From Pseudomonadota bacterium (GTDB lineage Bacteria > Pseudomonadota > Gammaproteobacteria > Acidiferrobacterales > Acidiferrobacteraceae): 36,256 nt of DNA. This document shows positions 27,621-36,256 of the stretch, piece by piece. The stretch lies in NCBI GenBank assembly GCA_021777335.1, contig JAJYDT010000021.1, positions 1 through 36,256 on the forward strand, read 5' to 3'. A program made the position numbers and the translations under genes. The notes beneath the pieces are model-generated. The model was not told the DNA's origin, did not search any database, and saw nothing but the letters and a program-made list of their open reading frames with translations. The first letter of the stretch is position 1. Every line of letters starts with the position of its first letter.

Positions 27621-28250
27621 GTGGACGCATCGGATGATGAAGTCGAGCGAGTCAAGAACTGGCTGGCGCAGAATGGAAGCCATGTCCTGTACGCGATTGT
27701 CTTCGGGCTCGTGATCGCGTTTGGGATCCGGTTTTGGAGGCAGCACCTCGAGGTTACGCGGCTCGCGGCTGCGTCAATCTACGATGACACCTCGGGGTGG
27801 TATGCGCAGGGAAAACTCGGAGCGGTAAAGGCGGCGGTACTGAAACTCGAGCGCCACTACGCGTCGACGCCATATGCGCCGCTCGGAGCGCTTTTGTTGG
27901 CGAAGATCTCGTATGCTTCCGGGGATATCAAGGAGGCAGTGGCGCAGCTTAAGTGGGTTACCCGACATACGTCGCAGCCCGGGATTAAGGCGGTAGCTCA
28001 ACTCAGGCTTGGGCGTGTGCTTGTCGATGAACATCGCCTTGGACCGGCGCTTGCTCTGGTGTCGCCGAAGGCGCCACCGGGGTTCCGCGCGCAGTATGAA
28101 GAGCTGCGTGGGGATATCCTGAGACAGCAGGGACATGTGGCGCAGGCGCGCCGCGCCTATCAGGCAGCATTGCACCATGTGCGTCACGGTACACATTATG
28201 CCTCGATCCTGCAGATGAAGTTGGACGATCTGTCGTCCCCCCGCGCATGA
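27621..28250 (+). CDS. yfgM: YfgM family TPR membrane protein
   Basis: A 209-residue protein with an acidic cytosolic N terminus (DASDDEVERVKNWLAQNG), one membrane helix (VLYAIVFGLVIAFGIRFW) and a periplasmic TPR-like domain. YfgM associates with PpiD at the Sec translocon and takes part in periplasmic chaperoning. GTG 27621 is preferred because GGAGG lies seven bases upstream; GTG 27615 would overlap that site. The stop overlaps the bamB ATG in ATGA. Confidence 0.92.
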   Translation: MDASDDEVERVKNWLAQNGSHVLYAIVFGLVIAFGIRFWRQHLEVTRLAAASIYDDTSGWYAQGKLGAVKAAVLKLERHYASTPYAPLGALLLAKISYASGDIKEAVAQLKWVTRHTSQPGIKAVAQLRLGRVLVDEHRLGPALALVSPKAPPGFRAQYEELRGDILRQQGHVAQARRAYQAALHHVRHGTHYASILQMKLDDLSSPRA

Positions 28251-29413
28251 GGCGGGCACTTATACTGGCCGCAATGCTGCTGCTCGGTGGATGCGGGCTT
28301 GAGCGCTGGATTTCTGGTGGAAAAAGTAACGCGATCCCGCCATCACCACTGGTACAGTTCAAGCCGACCATCACGATCCGGCGGTTATGGAGCGTCAATA
28401 CGGGCGCAGGTGCCGGCAGCAAATATCTCACCCTCATGCCTGCGGCGAAGCACGGTATCCTGTTTGTATCTGACCACAAAGGACATGTTGGTGCCTATGC
28501 GGCGTCGTCGGGCAAACGGCTGTGGCACACGAACCTGAAGGCACCGCTGACAGGTGCGACGGGGTACGGGGCCGGCATGGTGCTCGTCGGCACGGTCAAG
28601 GGGCAGGTGATGGCGTTGAATGCGGCGGATGGGAAGCGGCTTTGGATGGCACAGCTTTCGAGCGAGGTGCTGGCCCCGCCTGCCGCCACGACGGGCATGG
28701 TTCTGGTGCAGACTATCGACGGAAAGCTGTCGGCGCTCTCCGCGAAAGACGGAGGGGTATTGTGGGTGCAGCACCACACGCTGCCGTCGCTTATGCTGTA
28801 TGCGAGCAGCAGGCCGCTTATCGACAGGGGCAGAGTGCTCTCCGGTTTTGCCAACGGTTATGTGTACGCGGCGAATCTCATCAATGGTGCCCCACTGTGG
28901 GAGACCCGTATCGCTCGCCCCCACGGTAGCGATGCGATCAAGCGGCTCGTGGATGTTGACGCGTGGCCTATCGAGCGCTCGGGTGTTGTCTATGCCGCGA
29001 GCTACGAGGGTAATGCCGTGGCGATGCGCGCCCGCTCGGGAAGAGTGCTGTGGTCGACCCCGGTCTCGACCTATCGCAACCTTGCGCTGGGTCACAATTC
29101 CCTGTTCGTGAGCGACGCGAGAAGCGATGTCATCGCTCTGGACCGTGTCACTGGCACGGTCGTGTGGAAACAGACCGCGCTGACCGGCCGGAAGATCAGT
29201 GCGCCTGCGGTCATCGGCAACGAGGTCGTAGTTGGAGATTACGCGGGCTACGTGCATTGGCTCGCGCGTACCTCAGGCGCATTCGTTGCGCGTGACCGCA
29301 TTGGTGATTCGCCGATCCGGGCGCAGCCACTGGTCGCGCGAGTGGGAAGCGCGGAAGTGCTGTTTGTGCTCAATCAGGGTGGTCAGCTCACAGCGCTCTC
29401 CCCATCTTCCTGA
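28247..29413 (+). CDS. bamB: Outer membrane assembly lipoprotein BamB
   Basis: A 388-residue lipoprotein of the BAM complex. The signal peptide is short with the lipobox LLLGGC (Cys16). The rest is an eight-bladed PQQ-type beta-propeller, with blade motifs such as GKRLWHTNLKAP, GKRLWMAQLSSE, GGVLWVQHH, GAPLWETRIARPHG and GTVVWKQTALTG. BamB scaffolds BamA for insertion of beta-barrel proteins. It is coupled to yfgM by ATGA and followed by der after 25 bases, the usual order. Confidence 0.96.
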   Translation: MRRALILAAMLLLGGCGLERWISGGKSNAIPPSPLVQFKPTITIRRLWSVNTGAGAGSKYLTLMPAAKHGILFVSDHKGHVGAYAASSGKRLWHTNLKAPLTGATGYGAGMVLVGTVKGQVMALNAADGKRLWMAQLSSEVLAPPAATTGMVLVQTIDGKLSALSAKDGGVLWVQHHTLPSLMLYASSRPLIDRGRVLSGFANGYVYAANLINGAPLWETRIARPHGSDAIKRLVDVDAWPIERSGVVYAASYEGNAVAMRARSGRVLWSTPVSTYRNLALGHNSLFVSDARSDVIALDRVTGTVVWKQTALTGRKISAPAVIGNEVVVGDYAGYVHWLARTSGAFVARDRIGDSPIRAQPLVARVGSAEVLFVLNQGGQLTALSPSS

Positions 29414-29438
29414 GTAAATAAATCCGGGGTGGCTACAG

Positions 29439-30767
29439 GTGAAACCGGTTGTCGTCCTGGTCGGCAGGCCGAATGTCGGAAAATCGACGGTCTTCAACGC
29501 GCTCACGCGCACGCGTAATGCGCTCGTTGCTGATCTGCCGGGACTCACACGGGACCGCCAGTACGGGGAAGGCCGCGTGGGCGAACGACCCTATCTCGTC
29601 GTGGATACCGGTGGTCTTGCTGCTGAGACGGATGTTTTGAGGGTGTTGTCCGCGCGCCAGACACGACAGGCCATCGCTGAGGCCGACGCGGTGGTTTTCG
29701 TCGTTGACGCGCGCGAGGGGCGCACGGCGGGTGACGAGGAGATCGCGCAAGACCTCAGGCGGAGGAACGTCCCTGTCACGCTTGCCGTGAACAAGTCGGA
29801 GGGCGAAGAGTCATCGGTAGCGGTGGCGGATTTTCATGTGTTGGGTTTTGAGGCGCTGTTCGCTATCTCGGCAGCGCATCAGCAGGGACTGGATACCCTG
29901 ATGACACAGGTGTTGTCGGGATTTGCGCCAGAAACCGAAGAGCCAGTGGCGGAGCCGGTCGCGCGCATCGCCGTCGTGGGGCGGCCAAACGCCGGAAAAT
30001 CGACGCTTGTGAACACGATGCTCGGCGAGGATCGGCTTGTGGTATCGGCGGCGCCTGGCACCACGCGCGACAGCGTTGAGGTGCCGATGCAACATCACGG
30101 CCAAAGCTACGTGCTCGTGGACACAGCCGGTGTCCGGCGTCGCGGACGTATCGACGATTCCATCGAGAAATTCAGCGTTGTGAAGACGTTACAGGCGATC
30201 GAGCGTGCGAACGTGGTCATCCTCATGGTCGATGCGCAGGAAAATGTCGGCGAACAGGACGCGAATCTTGCAGCACACGTTCTGGAGCAGGGGAGGGCGC
30301 TTGTGCTTGCCGTCAATAAATGGGATAGCGTGAGCCCGTCGGAGCGCATGTGGGTACGCCGTGAGATCGAACGGAAATTGCCGTTCCTTGTTTTTGCGAA
30401 GCCCCATTTCATTTCTGCGCTTAAGGGAACCCACGTGGGTGACCTGCTTCCGGCGGTCGACCGCGCATTTGCCTCGGCGCGGCGCGATCTGCCATCCCCC
30501 CAGCTCAATAAAATTCTGCGCCGGGCGGTTGAGGCCGTGCCGCCCCCGATTTCAAAAGGGCGGCGGATTAAGCTCAAGTACGCCCATCAGGGGGGTCGCA
30601 ATCCACCCTTGATCGTTGTGCACGGGACCCAGGTAGAGCATCTGCCAGACACCTATCGTCGTTATCTCGCCAATGTGTTCCGGTCGGCGTTCAAGCTTGA
30701 GGGGACCCCCGTGCGCGTCGATCTACAGTCAGGTGTCAATCCTTTCGATCCCCGGCGCCGCCGCTGA
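29439..30767 (+). CDS. der: Ribosome-biogenesis GTPase Der (EngA)
   Basis: A 442-residue protein with two tandem GTPase domains: the first P-loop GRPNVGKST near the N terminus, the second GRPNAGKST after residue 170, and NKWDS in the second G4. The C-terminal KH-like domain carries RIKLKYAHQGGRNPP. Der is needed for 50S subunit maturation. It starts with GTG. The last 32 bases overlap the 3' end of the convergent xseA gene. Confidence 0.97.
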   Translation: MKPVVVLVGRPNVGKSTVFNALTRTRNALVADLPGLTRDRQYGEGRVGERPYLVVDTGGLAAETDVLRVLSARQTRQAIAEADAVVFVVDAREGRTAGDEEIAQDLRRRNVPVTLAVNKSEGEESSVAVADFHVLGFEALFAISAAHQQGLDTLMTQVLSGFAPETEEPVAEPVARIAVVGRPNAGKSTLVNTMLGEDRLVVSAAPGTTRDSVEVPMQHHGQSYVLVDTAGVRRRGRIDDSIEKFSVVKTLQAIERANVVILMVDAQENVGEQDANLAAHVLEQGRALVLAVNKWDSVSPSERMWVRREIERKLPFLVFAKPHFISALKGTHVGDLLPAVDRAFASARRDLPSPQLNKILRRAVEAVPPPISKGRRIKLKYAHQGGRNPPLIVVHGTQVEHLPDTYRRYLANVFRSAFKLEGTPVRVDLQSGVNPFDPRRRR

Positions 30768-32136
30768 CCGGTTTGCGGACTGCCCCGTGTGCTTGGCATC
30801 GTAGCTGCCCCTCGGACAGCCGTGCCCGTACCCATTCTCCGTCAGCGACATCTTCCGGCCGCCGAACCACATGTCCGTCACGCTCCCGTTCGATGATACT
30901 GTAACCGCGCCCAAGCGTCGCGAGTGGACTCAGGATCTGGAGTCTTCCGGCAAGCCGCGCGCATCGGTCCCGCTTCGCTTCAATCGCGCGCCAGACCGCA
31001 TCTGTCACGCGGCGCGGTTGCCCGTGAAACCGCAGGCGAACGGATTCCAGGCGCCTCGCGGGCGAGTGCGACTCTAGTCGCGTCGCGAGTAATGACATTT
31101 GGCCCTGCGTCCGCGCCAGGCGTTCGGCAACACCGCGGCGGAGACGGAGATCGAGAGATACCACGCGCGCTGCGAGGGCCGCAAGACGTCCGGTGGGGCG
31201 GGCAAGGCGAAGGGCCGCAAGGTCTACACGCTGACCCTTGCGCTCCAGTTCACGGTACATCGAGCGTGTGAGGCGCAGATTCTGCTGTGTGAACAGCGCA
31301 AGCCATTCGGCGCCATTCGGAGACAGGAGTTCCGCAGCCGCGGTGGGTGTCGGTGCGCGCACGTCGGCGACCAAATCCGCGATCGTGAAATCGATCTCAT
31401 GCCCGATACCGGTGACGATCGGAAGTGGGCAGGCGAGGATCGCGCGCGCGACCTCTTCTTCGTTAAATGCCCAGAGATCCTCAAGCGAGCCCCCTCCGCG
31501 CGCGAGGATTAGCACGTCGCAGTCGCCGCGCGCCGCAGCGTACTCGATCATCATAGCGATGTGGGGGGCTGCCCCCGCGCCCTGAACCGGAACGGGATAG
31601 ATGAGGACGGGGATGGCCGGAAAGCGCCGCCTCAGGGTAGTCAGGATGTCACGTACAGCGGCGCCACTTGGGGAAGTGATGATACCGATACGCCGTGGGA
31701 TCCGGGGTAGTGGCCGTTTGCGGCTCCCGTCGAACAGTCCTTCACGCGCAAGACGTGCTTTCAGCGCCTCGAATGCCCGCCGTAACGCTCCCTCTCCGGC
31801 TTCTTCGACCTCTTCCACGATCAGCTGGAAATCACCCCGCCCTTCGTACAGGCTGACTTGGGCGTACAGCAAGACCGACCGTCCGTTCTCCGGCAGGCAT
31901 CGGACCTCCCGTGCCTTGAGACGGAACAACGCGCAACGGATCTGCGCCCCCGGATCCTTAAGACAGAAATAAATATGTCCCGACGCCGGACGTGAGACGT
32001 TCGAGACCTCGCCTTCGATCCAGATCCTGAGAAACCGGGTCTCGAGAAGTCTTTTAGCCTCATGGTTCAGCCGGGAAACGGAATAGATATCCCGCACCGC
32101 GCTGGATCCCGGCGTCAGGTCCGTGCCTTCTCGCAT
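30736..32136 (-). CDS. xseA: Exodeoxyribonuclease VII large subunit
   Basis: A 466-residue protein: N-terminal OB fold (SVSRLNHEAKRLLETRF, IWIEGEVSNVSRPASGHIYF), catalytic domain (RIGIITSPSGAAVRDILTTL, VQGAGAAPHIAMMIEYA, LILARGGGSLEDLWAFN, PIVTGIGHEIDFTIADLVAD) and a long coiled coil. It degrades single-stranded DNA together with XseB. The ATG at 32134-32136 follows GGGGAGG. Divergent placement near guaB is as in E. coli, except that a lipoprotein gene is inserted between them on the same strand as xseA. Its 3' end overlaps der. Confidence 0.96.
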   Translation of the reverse strand: MREGTDLTPGSSAVRDIYSVSRLNHEAKRLLETRFLRIWIEGEVSNVSRPASGHIYFCLKDPGAQIRCALFRLKAREVRCLPENGRSVLLYAQVSLYEGRGDFQLIVEEVEEAGEGALRRAFEALKARLAREGLFDGSRKRPLPRIPRRIGIITSPSGAAVRDILTTLRRRFPAIPVLIYPVPVQGAGAAPHIAMMIEYAAARGDCDVLILARGGGSLEDLWAFNEEEVARAILACPLPIVTGIGHEIDFTIADLVADVRAPTPTAAAELLSPNGAEWLALFTQQNLRLTRSMYRELERKGQRVDLAALRLARPTGRLAALAARVVSLDLRLRRGVAERLARTQGQMSLLATRLESHSPARRLESVRLRFHGQPRRVTDAVWRAIEAKRDRCARLAGRLQILSPLATLGRGYSIIERERDGHVVRRPEDVADGEWVRARLSEGQLRCQAHGAVRKPVSGGAGDRKD

Positions 32137-32190
32137 GCGTACCTCCCCGTCAGGGGGCCATTTTGAGCGCCACCGCTAAAAAACGGCAGG

Positions 32191-32523
32191 TCAATTGTGG
32201 ATCACGGGGTAACTCGGTCCGGCATTCACCTGGCTACGCGCCTGGGCCTGGGCAAGCTCAGTCTGCTGCAGCACTTCATTTGCCAGGCGGATCGCCTGGG
32301 CGCTCTTGCCGGCGGTTCTCGCCTGTTCTGCTTTCTTGAGATCCTGGGCCGTTGTGGTCCACAAGGCCCCCATAGCGGTTGTCTTGGCGACCGCGGCTTG
32401 TGCCTTCGCAATCGCCTGATCTGCGGCACGGTTATTCGCTGACGCCGCTGTCGGCCGCGCGCCCGTAGTTGCGCACCCCCCTAGGGCGAGCAGCGCGATC
32501 GCGATGACCCACGTCGTTTTCAT
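32191..32523 (-). CDS. Lipoprotein resembling SoxXA-binding protein (SoxK/SAXB)
   Basis: A 110-residue lipoprotein precursor. Signal peptide MKTTWVIAIALLALGGC, lipid Cys at position 17. After an Ala-rich helix comes ALWTTTAQDLKKAEQARTAG, then KSAQAIRLANEVLQQTELAQ. The pattern W-x-x-T-x-x-x-L-K-K-A-E, then the AI-x-LAN helix and a final AGPSYP, is what I recall of SoxXA-binding proteins, which attach to the SoxXA cytochrome in thiosulfate oxidation. No other sox gene is in the window, and related helical lipoproteins of unknown role have similar composition. The ribosome binding site is GAGGGGGAAG. It is the only gene between xseA and guaB, 111 bases from guaB. Confidence 0.6.
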   Translation of the reverse strand: MKTTWVIAIALLALGGCATTGARPTAASANNRAADQAIAKAQAAVAKTTAMGALWTTTAQDLKKAEQARTAGKSAQAIRLANEVLQQTELAQAQARSQVNAGPSYPVIHN

Positions 32524-32600
32524 GAATGCTTCCCCCTCTGATTGATGGTATGCCTGTGGATTAGATCATAAAACCGCGGGCCGACCAACGCTCGGGGACA

Positions 32601-32629
32601 TTTACGGATCTCGCGCGAGTCCCTATAAT
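32601..32629 (+). promoter_or_regulatory. guaB promoter, probably giving a leaderless mRNA
   Basis: TTTACG at 32601-32606 and a perfect TATAAT at 32624-32629 with 17 bases between. The guaB ATG is only five bases after the -10 box, so transcription would begin at or next to the A of ATG. An in-frame TAA lies inside the -10 box (32626-32628), so the start cannot be further upstream. No ribosome binding site is seen. Confidence 0.6.
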
Positions 32630-32634
32630 GCCGC

Positions 32635-34095
32635 ATGCGTATTGTACAAGAAGCACTGACCTTTGATGATGTGCTGCTGTTACCGGCGCATTCCACTATT
32701 CTTCCCCGCGACGTCGACTTGCGCGCCCGCCTCACGGGCCGTATCCGGTTGAATGTCCCCCTGCTTTCCGCTGCCATGGATACCGTGACCGAGGGGCGGA
32801 CTGCCATCGCGCTTGCTCAGGAAGGGGGCCTTGGTGTGATCCACAAGAACCTGACACCGGAACGCCAGGCCCAAGAGGTCCGCAGGGTCAAGAAATTTGA
32901 AAGCGGGGTGATCGGTGATCCTATTACTACATCGCCGGACGCCACCGTGCGTGAGGTACTGGATCTGACCCGCGCTCACGGCATTTCGGGAGTGCCGGTA
33001 ACACAGGACGGACGTCTCGTCGGGATCGTCACGAGCCGCGACCTCCGCTTCGAGACCCGCTACGGCGAGCCGGTCCGGCGTGTCATGACACCGAGGGATC
33101 GTCTTGTCACGGTGCGTGAGGGGGCGAGCCGCGACGAGATTGTGCGACTACTTCATGAGCACCGGATTGAGAAGATCTTGGTAGTGGATGAGGGCTTCGC
33201 GCTCAAAGGGTTGGTAACAGTCAAGGATATCCAGAAATCCAGCGAATATCCGAATTCCGTGAAAGACGGGCGCGGCCGCCTGCTTGTAGCTGCCGCCGTC
33301 GGTGTGGGCCGCGGAACGGAGGAGCGCGTGGAGCGCCTCGTGGATGCGGAGGTGGACGTGGTCGTGGTCGATACCGCGCATGGACATGCCCAGGGCGTGC
33401 TCGACCGCGTGCGCTGGATCAAGCACCATTATCCTTCCGTCGATGTGATCGGTGGCAATATTGCCACGGGTGATGCAGCCCGAGCGCTGAGGGATGCGGG
33501 GGCCGACGCGGTGAAGGTGGGTATCGGACCAGGTTCGATCTGCACCACACGCATTGTCGCCGGGGTGGGCGTTCCGCAGGTGACCGCAATTGACAATGTT
33601 GCGCAGGGTCTTGGGAGCGATGGCATCCCCATTATCGCGGATGGCGGCATCCGGTTCTCCGGAGACGTCGCAAAGGCAATTGCAGCCGGCGCGCATGCCG
33701 TCATGATCGGAAGTCTGTTTGCGGGCACTGACGAGGCACCGGGGCAGGTAGAACTGTACCAGGGGCGGTCATACAAGACCTATCGTGGCATGGGGTCGCT
33801 CGGCGCGATGCAGGATGGCTCAAGCGACCGCTACTTCCAGGAAGGAGAGATGCAGCCAGACAAGCTGGTTCCGGAGGGCGTGGAGGGTCGGGTCCCGTTC
33901 AAGGGAACTATCGTGAATATCCTTCATCAGCTGCTGGGAGGGTTGCGCGCGAGCATGGGATATACGGGTTGCGCGGATCTCGATTCATTCCGTACACATG
34001 CATCGTTCGTGCGCATCACATCGGCAGGGATACGCGAGAGTCATGTGCACGATGTCGTGATCACAAAAGAAGCCCCAAACTATCAGCGTGACTGA
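32635..34095 (+). CDS. guaB: IMP dehydrogenase
   Basis: The 486-residue enzyme oxidises IMP to XMP, the first committed step of GMP synthesis. N-terminal [20 protein letters not shown], two CBS domains ([18 protein letters not shown] to [14 protein letters not shown]), catalytic cysteine in [17 protein letters not shown], and the flap [16 protein letters not shown] are all in place. The ATG is the only possible start: an in-frame stop lies nine bases upstream and the next codon option would remove TFDDVLL. guaA follows directly. Confidence 0.97.
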   Translation: MRIVQEALTFDDVLLLPAHSTILPRDVDLRARLTGRIRLNVPLLSAAMDTVTEGRTAIALAQEGGLGVIHKNLTPERQAQEVRRVKKFESGVIGDPITTSPDATVREVLDLTRAHGISGVPVTQDGRLVGIVTSRDLRFETRYGEPVRRVMTPRDRLVTVREGASRDEIVRLLHEHRIEKILVVDEGFALKGLVTVKDIQKSSEYPNSVKDGRGRLLVAAAVGVGRGTEERVERLVDAEVDVVVVDTAHGHAQGVLDRVRWIKHHYPSVDVIGGNIATGDAARALRDAGADAVKVGIGPGSICTTRIVAGVGVPQVTAIDNVAQGLGSDGIPIIADGGIRFSGDVAKAIAAGAHAVMIGSLFAGTDEAPGQVELYQGRSYKTYRGMGSLGAMQDGSSDRYFQEGEMQPDKLVPEGVEGRVPFKGTIVNILHQLLGGLRASMGYTGCADLDSFRTHASFVRITSAGIRESHVHDVVITKEAPNYQRD

Positions 34096-34099
34096 GCAG

Positions 34100-35704
34100 A
34101 TGACCGGAACGCCCGCTCCGTCAGTTCCGGGCGATTCCCCGGCGAATGATCCTTACTCGCAGCGCATTCTGATCCTCGATTTCGGATCTCAGTACACGCA
34201 GCTGATCGCACGGCGTGTACGCGAGGCCGGCGTATATTGTGAGATCCATCCTTGGGACACCAACGCCGAAGCGTTGCGCGTGTTTGCGCCCCGCGGCGTC
34301 ATCCTCTCGGGTGGCCCGGAGTCCGTGGTGAAGGACGATGCGCCGCGCATTCCGGAGGTAATTTTCGGGCTGCGCGTGCCGGTCCTCGGCATCTGCTATG
34401 GTATGCAGAGTCTGTCGGCGCAGTTCGGGGGGCGGGTTGAGACGGCTCTCCGCCGGGAGTATGGCCATGCACGTGTGGAGGTGTCCCCGGATAATCGCCT
34501 GCTCAATGGGTTGGTCGGCCTTGGCGAGCAGGGGCTTGATGTCTGGATGAGCCACGGGGACCGGGTGATCGAACTCCCCCCCGGGTTCTGCGCCATCGCA
34601 TACACCGAAAGTGCACCGTTCGCGGGTATTGCCGACGAGTCACGCGGATTCTATGGGCTGCAATTTCACCCCGAGGTCACACATACCCGGCACGGGCAGG
34701 AAATCATCGAACGGTTCGTGCACGACATCTGCCGCTGCGATCGGTTGTGGACCCCGGCCCGCATCATCGACAGCCTGATCGAGAACGTACGCCACCAGGT
34801 AGGTGGTGGGCGCGTACTGCTTGGCCTGTCAGGCGGTGTCGACTCGTCGGTAGTCGCCGCCTTGCTGCACCGGGCGATTGGCACGCAGTTGACCTGCATC
34901 TTTGTGGATAACGGACTGCTGCGACAGAACGAGGCTCAGGAAGTGCAGGAGGTATTCGCGCGACACATGGGGGTCGCGCTCCTGTATTCCCGGTCTGCCG
35001 AGCGATTCTTGGATGCGCTGGCCGGTGTCTCCGATCCGGAGCACAAGCGCAAGATCATCGGCCAGATGTTCATCAAGGTATTCGAGGAAGAAGCTGCGCA
35101 GATTACGGATGTGCGGTGGCTCGCACAGGGGACGATCTATCCGGATGTCATAGAATCAGCGGGTGCGAAGACGGGGAAGGCACGCATCATCAAGTCGCAC
35201 CACAATGTCGGTGGATTGCCGGAGACTATGCGGTTGCAATTGCTCGAGCCTTTGCGTGACCTGTTTAAAGATGAGGTCCGGCAGATTGGTATAGAGCTCG
35301 GGTTGCCGCGTGAGCTCGTATTCCGGCACCCGTTTCCCGGACCCGGCCTCGGTGTGCGTGTTCTGGGTGAGGTCAAGAGGGAGTATGTACAGACTCTTCG
35401 CCAGGCCGACGCGATCTATATAGAAGAGCTGCGGCGGCATGGATGGTACGACCGGGTCAGCCAGGCATTTGCCGTGTTCTTGCCGGTGCGATCGGTGGGC
35501 GTGGTGGGCGATGAGCGTGCCTATGAACATGTGATCGCGTTACGCGCAGTCGAGACAGTCGACTTCATGACCGCAAATTGGGCACGCCTGCCCTATGAGT
35601 TGCTCGGTATCGTGTCTCACCGGATCATTAACGAGATCCGTGGTGTGAGCCGGGTGGTTTACGATATCTCCGGCAAGCCGCCCGCGACGATTGAGTGGGA
35701 GTGA
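34100..35704 (+). CDS. guaA: GMP synthase (glutamine-hydrolysing)
   Basis: About 534 residues. The class I glutamine amidotransferase part has [20 protein letters not shown], the nucleophile Cys in GICYGMQSL and the His-Glu of [10 protein letters not shown]. The ATP pyrophosphatase part has the P-loop [14 protein letters not shown]. The C terminus ends KPPATIEWE as in other GuaA proteins. It amidates XMP to GMP. The start is unclear: ATG 34100 just after the guaB stop, or GTG 34088 overlapping it by eight bases; neither has a ribosome binding site, and re-initiation after guaB is likely. The first 20 residues are non-conserved. Confidence 0.96.
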   Translation: MTGTPAPSVPGDSPANDPYSQRILILDFGSQYTQLIARRVREAGVYCEIHPWDTNAEALRVFAPRGVILSGGPESVVKDDAPRIPEVIFGLRVPVLGICYGMQSLSAQFGGRVETALRREYGHARVEVSPDNRLLNGLVGLGEQGLDVWMSHGDRVIELPPGFCAIAYTESAPFAGIADESRGFYGLQFHPEVTHTRHGQEIIERFVHDICRCDRLWTPARIIDSLIENVRHQVGGGRVLLGLSGGVDSSVVAALLHRAIGTQLTCIFVDNGLLRQNEAQEVQEVFARHMGVALLYSRSAERFLDALAGVSDPEHKRKIIGQMFIKVFEEEAAQITDVRWLAQGTIYPDVIESAGAKTGKARIIKSHHNVGGLPETMRLQLLEPLRDLFKDEVRQIGIELGLPRELVFRHPFPGPGLGVRVLGEVKREYVQTLRQADAIYIEELRRHGWYDRVSQAFAVFLPVRSVGVVGDERAYEHVIALRAVETVDFMTANWARLPYELLGIVSHRIINEIRGVSRVVYDISGKPPATIEWE

Positions 35705-35743
35705 CGGGGTTTTGGTCTAAAAAGTTTTATCTTTAGTGTCAAA

Positions 35744-35758
35744 AGACTTGCTAAGTCT
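35744..35758. repeat. Short perfect inverted repeat
   Basis: AGACTT-GCT-AAGTCT, six base pairs with a three-base loop. On the minus strand it is followed by TTTT, so it could be a weak terminator for leftward transcription; on the plus strand no T-run follows. Confidence 0.4.
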
Positions 35759-35874
35759 CGATGACGACCGTCGATACATCATAAACGACACAGATTTTCG
35801 AAGGCAAGCGATTGATATAGAAATATTTTGTACGTTTCTGCTCGTGTCCGAGACGGCTGTGCAGCGCGAAAATT

Positions 35875-35933
35875 TGACGGTAAATCTGACGGTGGATTAT
35901 TTCTCGAAATATCAGCATCCGCATTTACCGTCA
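35875..35933. repeat. 11-bp inverted repeat with an extra direct copy
   Basis: TGACGGTAAAT at 35875-35885 is the exact reverse complement of ATTTACCGTCA at 35923-35933, with 37 bases between. A further TGACGGT at 35887-35893 is a partial direct copy. The arrangement could be binding sites or an element end; nothing identifies it. Confidence 0.5.
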
Positions 35934-36027
35934 CATCCGTGTGATCTCAGCCGGTAAAACCAAACAAGAAGGACCTACGTATTAAGGTGCTTCGGAGAGC
36001 TTGAGCATTTCGTAGTGGCGTTCAGAT

Positions 36028-36053
36028 CCATATTTTCTGCACAGTAAATATGG
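36028..36053. repeat. 8-bp AT-rich inverted repeat
   Basis: CCATATTT at 36028-36035 and AAATATGG at 36046-36053 pair perfectly around a ten-base loop that itself contains CTG/CAG. No T-run on either side, so a terminator is unlikely. Confidence 0.4.
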
Positions 36054-36172
36054 CTGTTTCTCCAAATATCGGTGCGAACACGAAGCCGAGATTGCTTGAC
36101 ATTCCCGTGATCAATTACGTTCTTGAATTCGCCTTCAGTTGAATGTAAGCGATCGAGCAACAGCAGGCTTGC

Positions 36173-36256
36173 TTATCCCGATGGTGTCGCGGCCGGCAAT
36201 GCCAGATCTTTCTGTACCGGCGGCTGGCCCGGCAGCAAGGCTTCCAGTGCCTCGAC
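36173..36256 (-). CDS. C-terminal end of an unidentified protein (partial)
   Basis: On the minus strand a frame is open from the right edge to TAA at 36175-36173. It gives 27 residues beginning VEALEALLPGQPPVQKDL and ending in a Pro/Ala-rich tail. GC content rises again here to the level of the main genes, which suggests real coding sequence. A transposase tail is possible because of the odd AT-richer flank, but no motif shows this. The rest of the gene is outside the window. Confidence 0.4.
   Translation of the reverse strand, partial: VEALEALLPGQPPVQKDLALPAATPSG

Larger units (their letters stand above)
35705..36172. other. AT-richer stretch without a recognised gene
   Basis: About 470 bases after guaA with clearly lower GC than the rest: 25 of 60 bases are G or C at 35761-35820 by direct count. 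A 73-codon frame (35736-35957, GTG start) and a 61-codon minus-strand frame (35975-36160) are open, but neither product resembles a known protein. Several inverted repeats lie here. No convincing terminator follows guaA. Confidence 0.5.

Noticed and set aside
28385..29257. 290-codon minus-strand frame
   Set aside because: Antisense to bamB, whose propeller repeats are clear.
36173..36256. Transposase assignment for the right-edge frame
   Set aside because: Only 27 residues are visible and none forms a DDE or other transposase motif, so it is left unidentified.

Overview
The window is a GC-rich, gene-dense bacterial chromosome segment. Its gene order (suhB divergent from trmJ, then cysE-iscRSUA-hscBA-fdx-iscX, ndk-rlmN-pilF-rodZ-hisS-yfgM-bamB-der, xseA, guaBA) is the gammaproteobacterial arrangement known from Pseudomonas and Escherichia. 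A seven-iron ferredoxin, a YfhL-type ferredoxin end and a lipoprotein resembling SoxXA-binding (SoxK/SAXB) proteins suggest a chemolithotrophic sulfur oxidiser of the Chromatiales/Acidiferrobacter type. That placement is inference from gene content, not a database match.

Layout. 1-699: end of a YfhL-like ferredoxin gene, then yajQ. 700-1029: no gene seen. 1030-3359: two glycosyltransferases in tandem (GT2 membrane type, GT4-like). 3423-9806 (minus): fdxA, an AddB-like PD-(D/E)XK repair protein and an AddA/UvrD-like helicase-nuclease, forming a double-strand-break processing unit. 9953-11542: a large protein with a PilZ-like C-terminal region. 11550-12347 (minus): suhB. 12395-19490: trmJ, cysE and the complete isc operon for Fe-S cluster assembly, with an IscR-type operator overlapping a sigma-70 promoter in front of iscR. 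19562-22764: four translationally linked genes for a GGDEF diguanylate cyclase, an RsbT-like kinase fused to a SpoIIE/RsbX-type phosphatase, an RsbR-type STAS protein and an RsbS-like STAS protein whose phospho-acceptor serine is replaced by glutamate. 22856-30767: ndk, rlmN, pilF, rodZ, hisS, yfgM, bamB, der. 30736-32523 (minus): xseA and the SoxK-like lipoprotein. 32635-35704: guaB and guaA. 35705-36256: an AT-richer tail with inverted repeats and the end of an unidentified minus-strand reading frame.

The most notable element is the four-gene cluster at 19562-22764. It looks like a compact stressosome with a cyclic-di-GMP output, inserted into an otherwise housekeeping gene order between iscX and ndk. 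A reasonable model is that the STAS proteins hold the RsbT-like kinase, kinase release or phosphorylation alters the diguanylate cyclase, and the fused phosphatase resets the system. YajQ and the PilZ-like protein are possible c-di-GMP readers in the same window. Other points are the absence of ispG between rodZ and hisS, a guaB promoter whose -10 box lies so close to the only possible start codon that the mRNA would be leaderless, and a convergent overlap of der and xseA.
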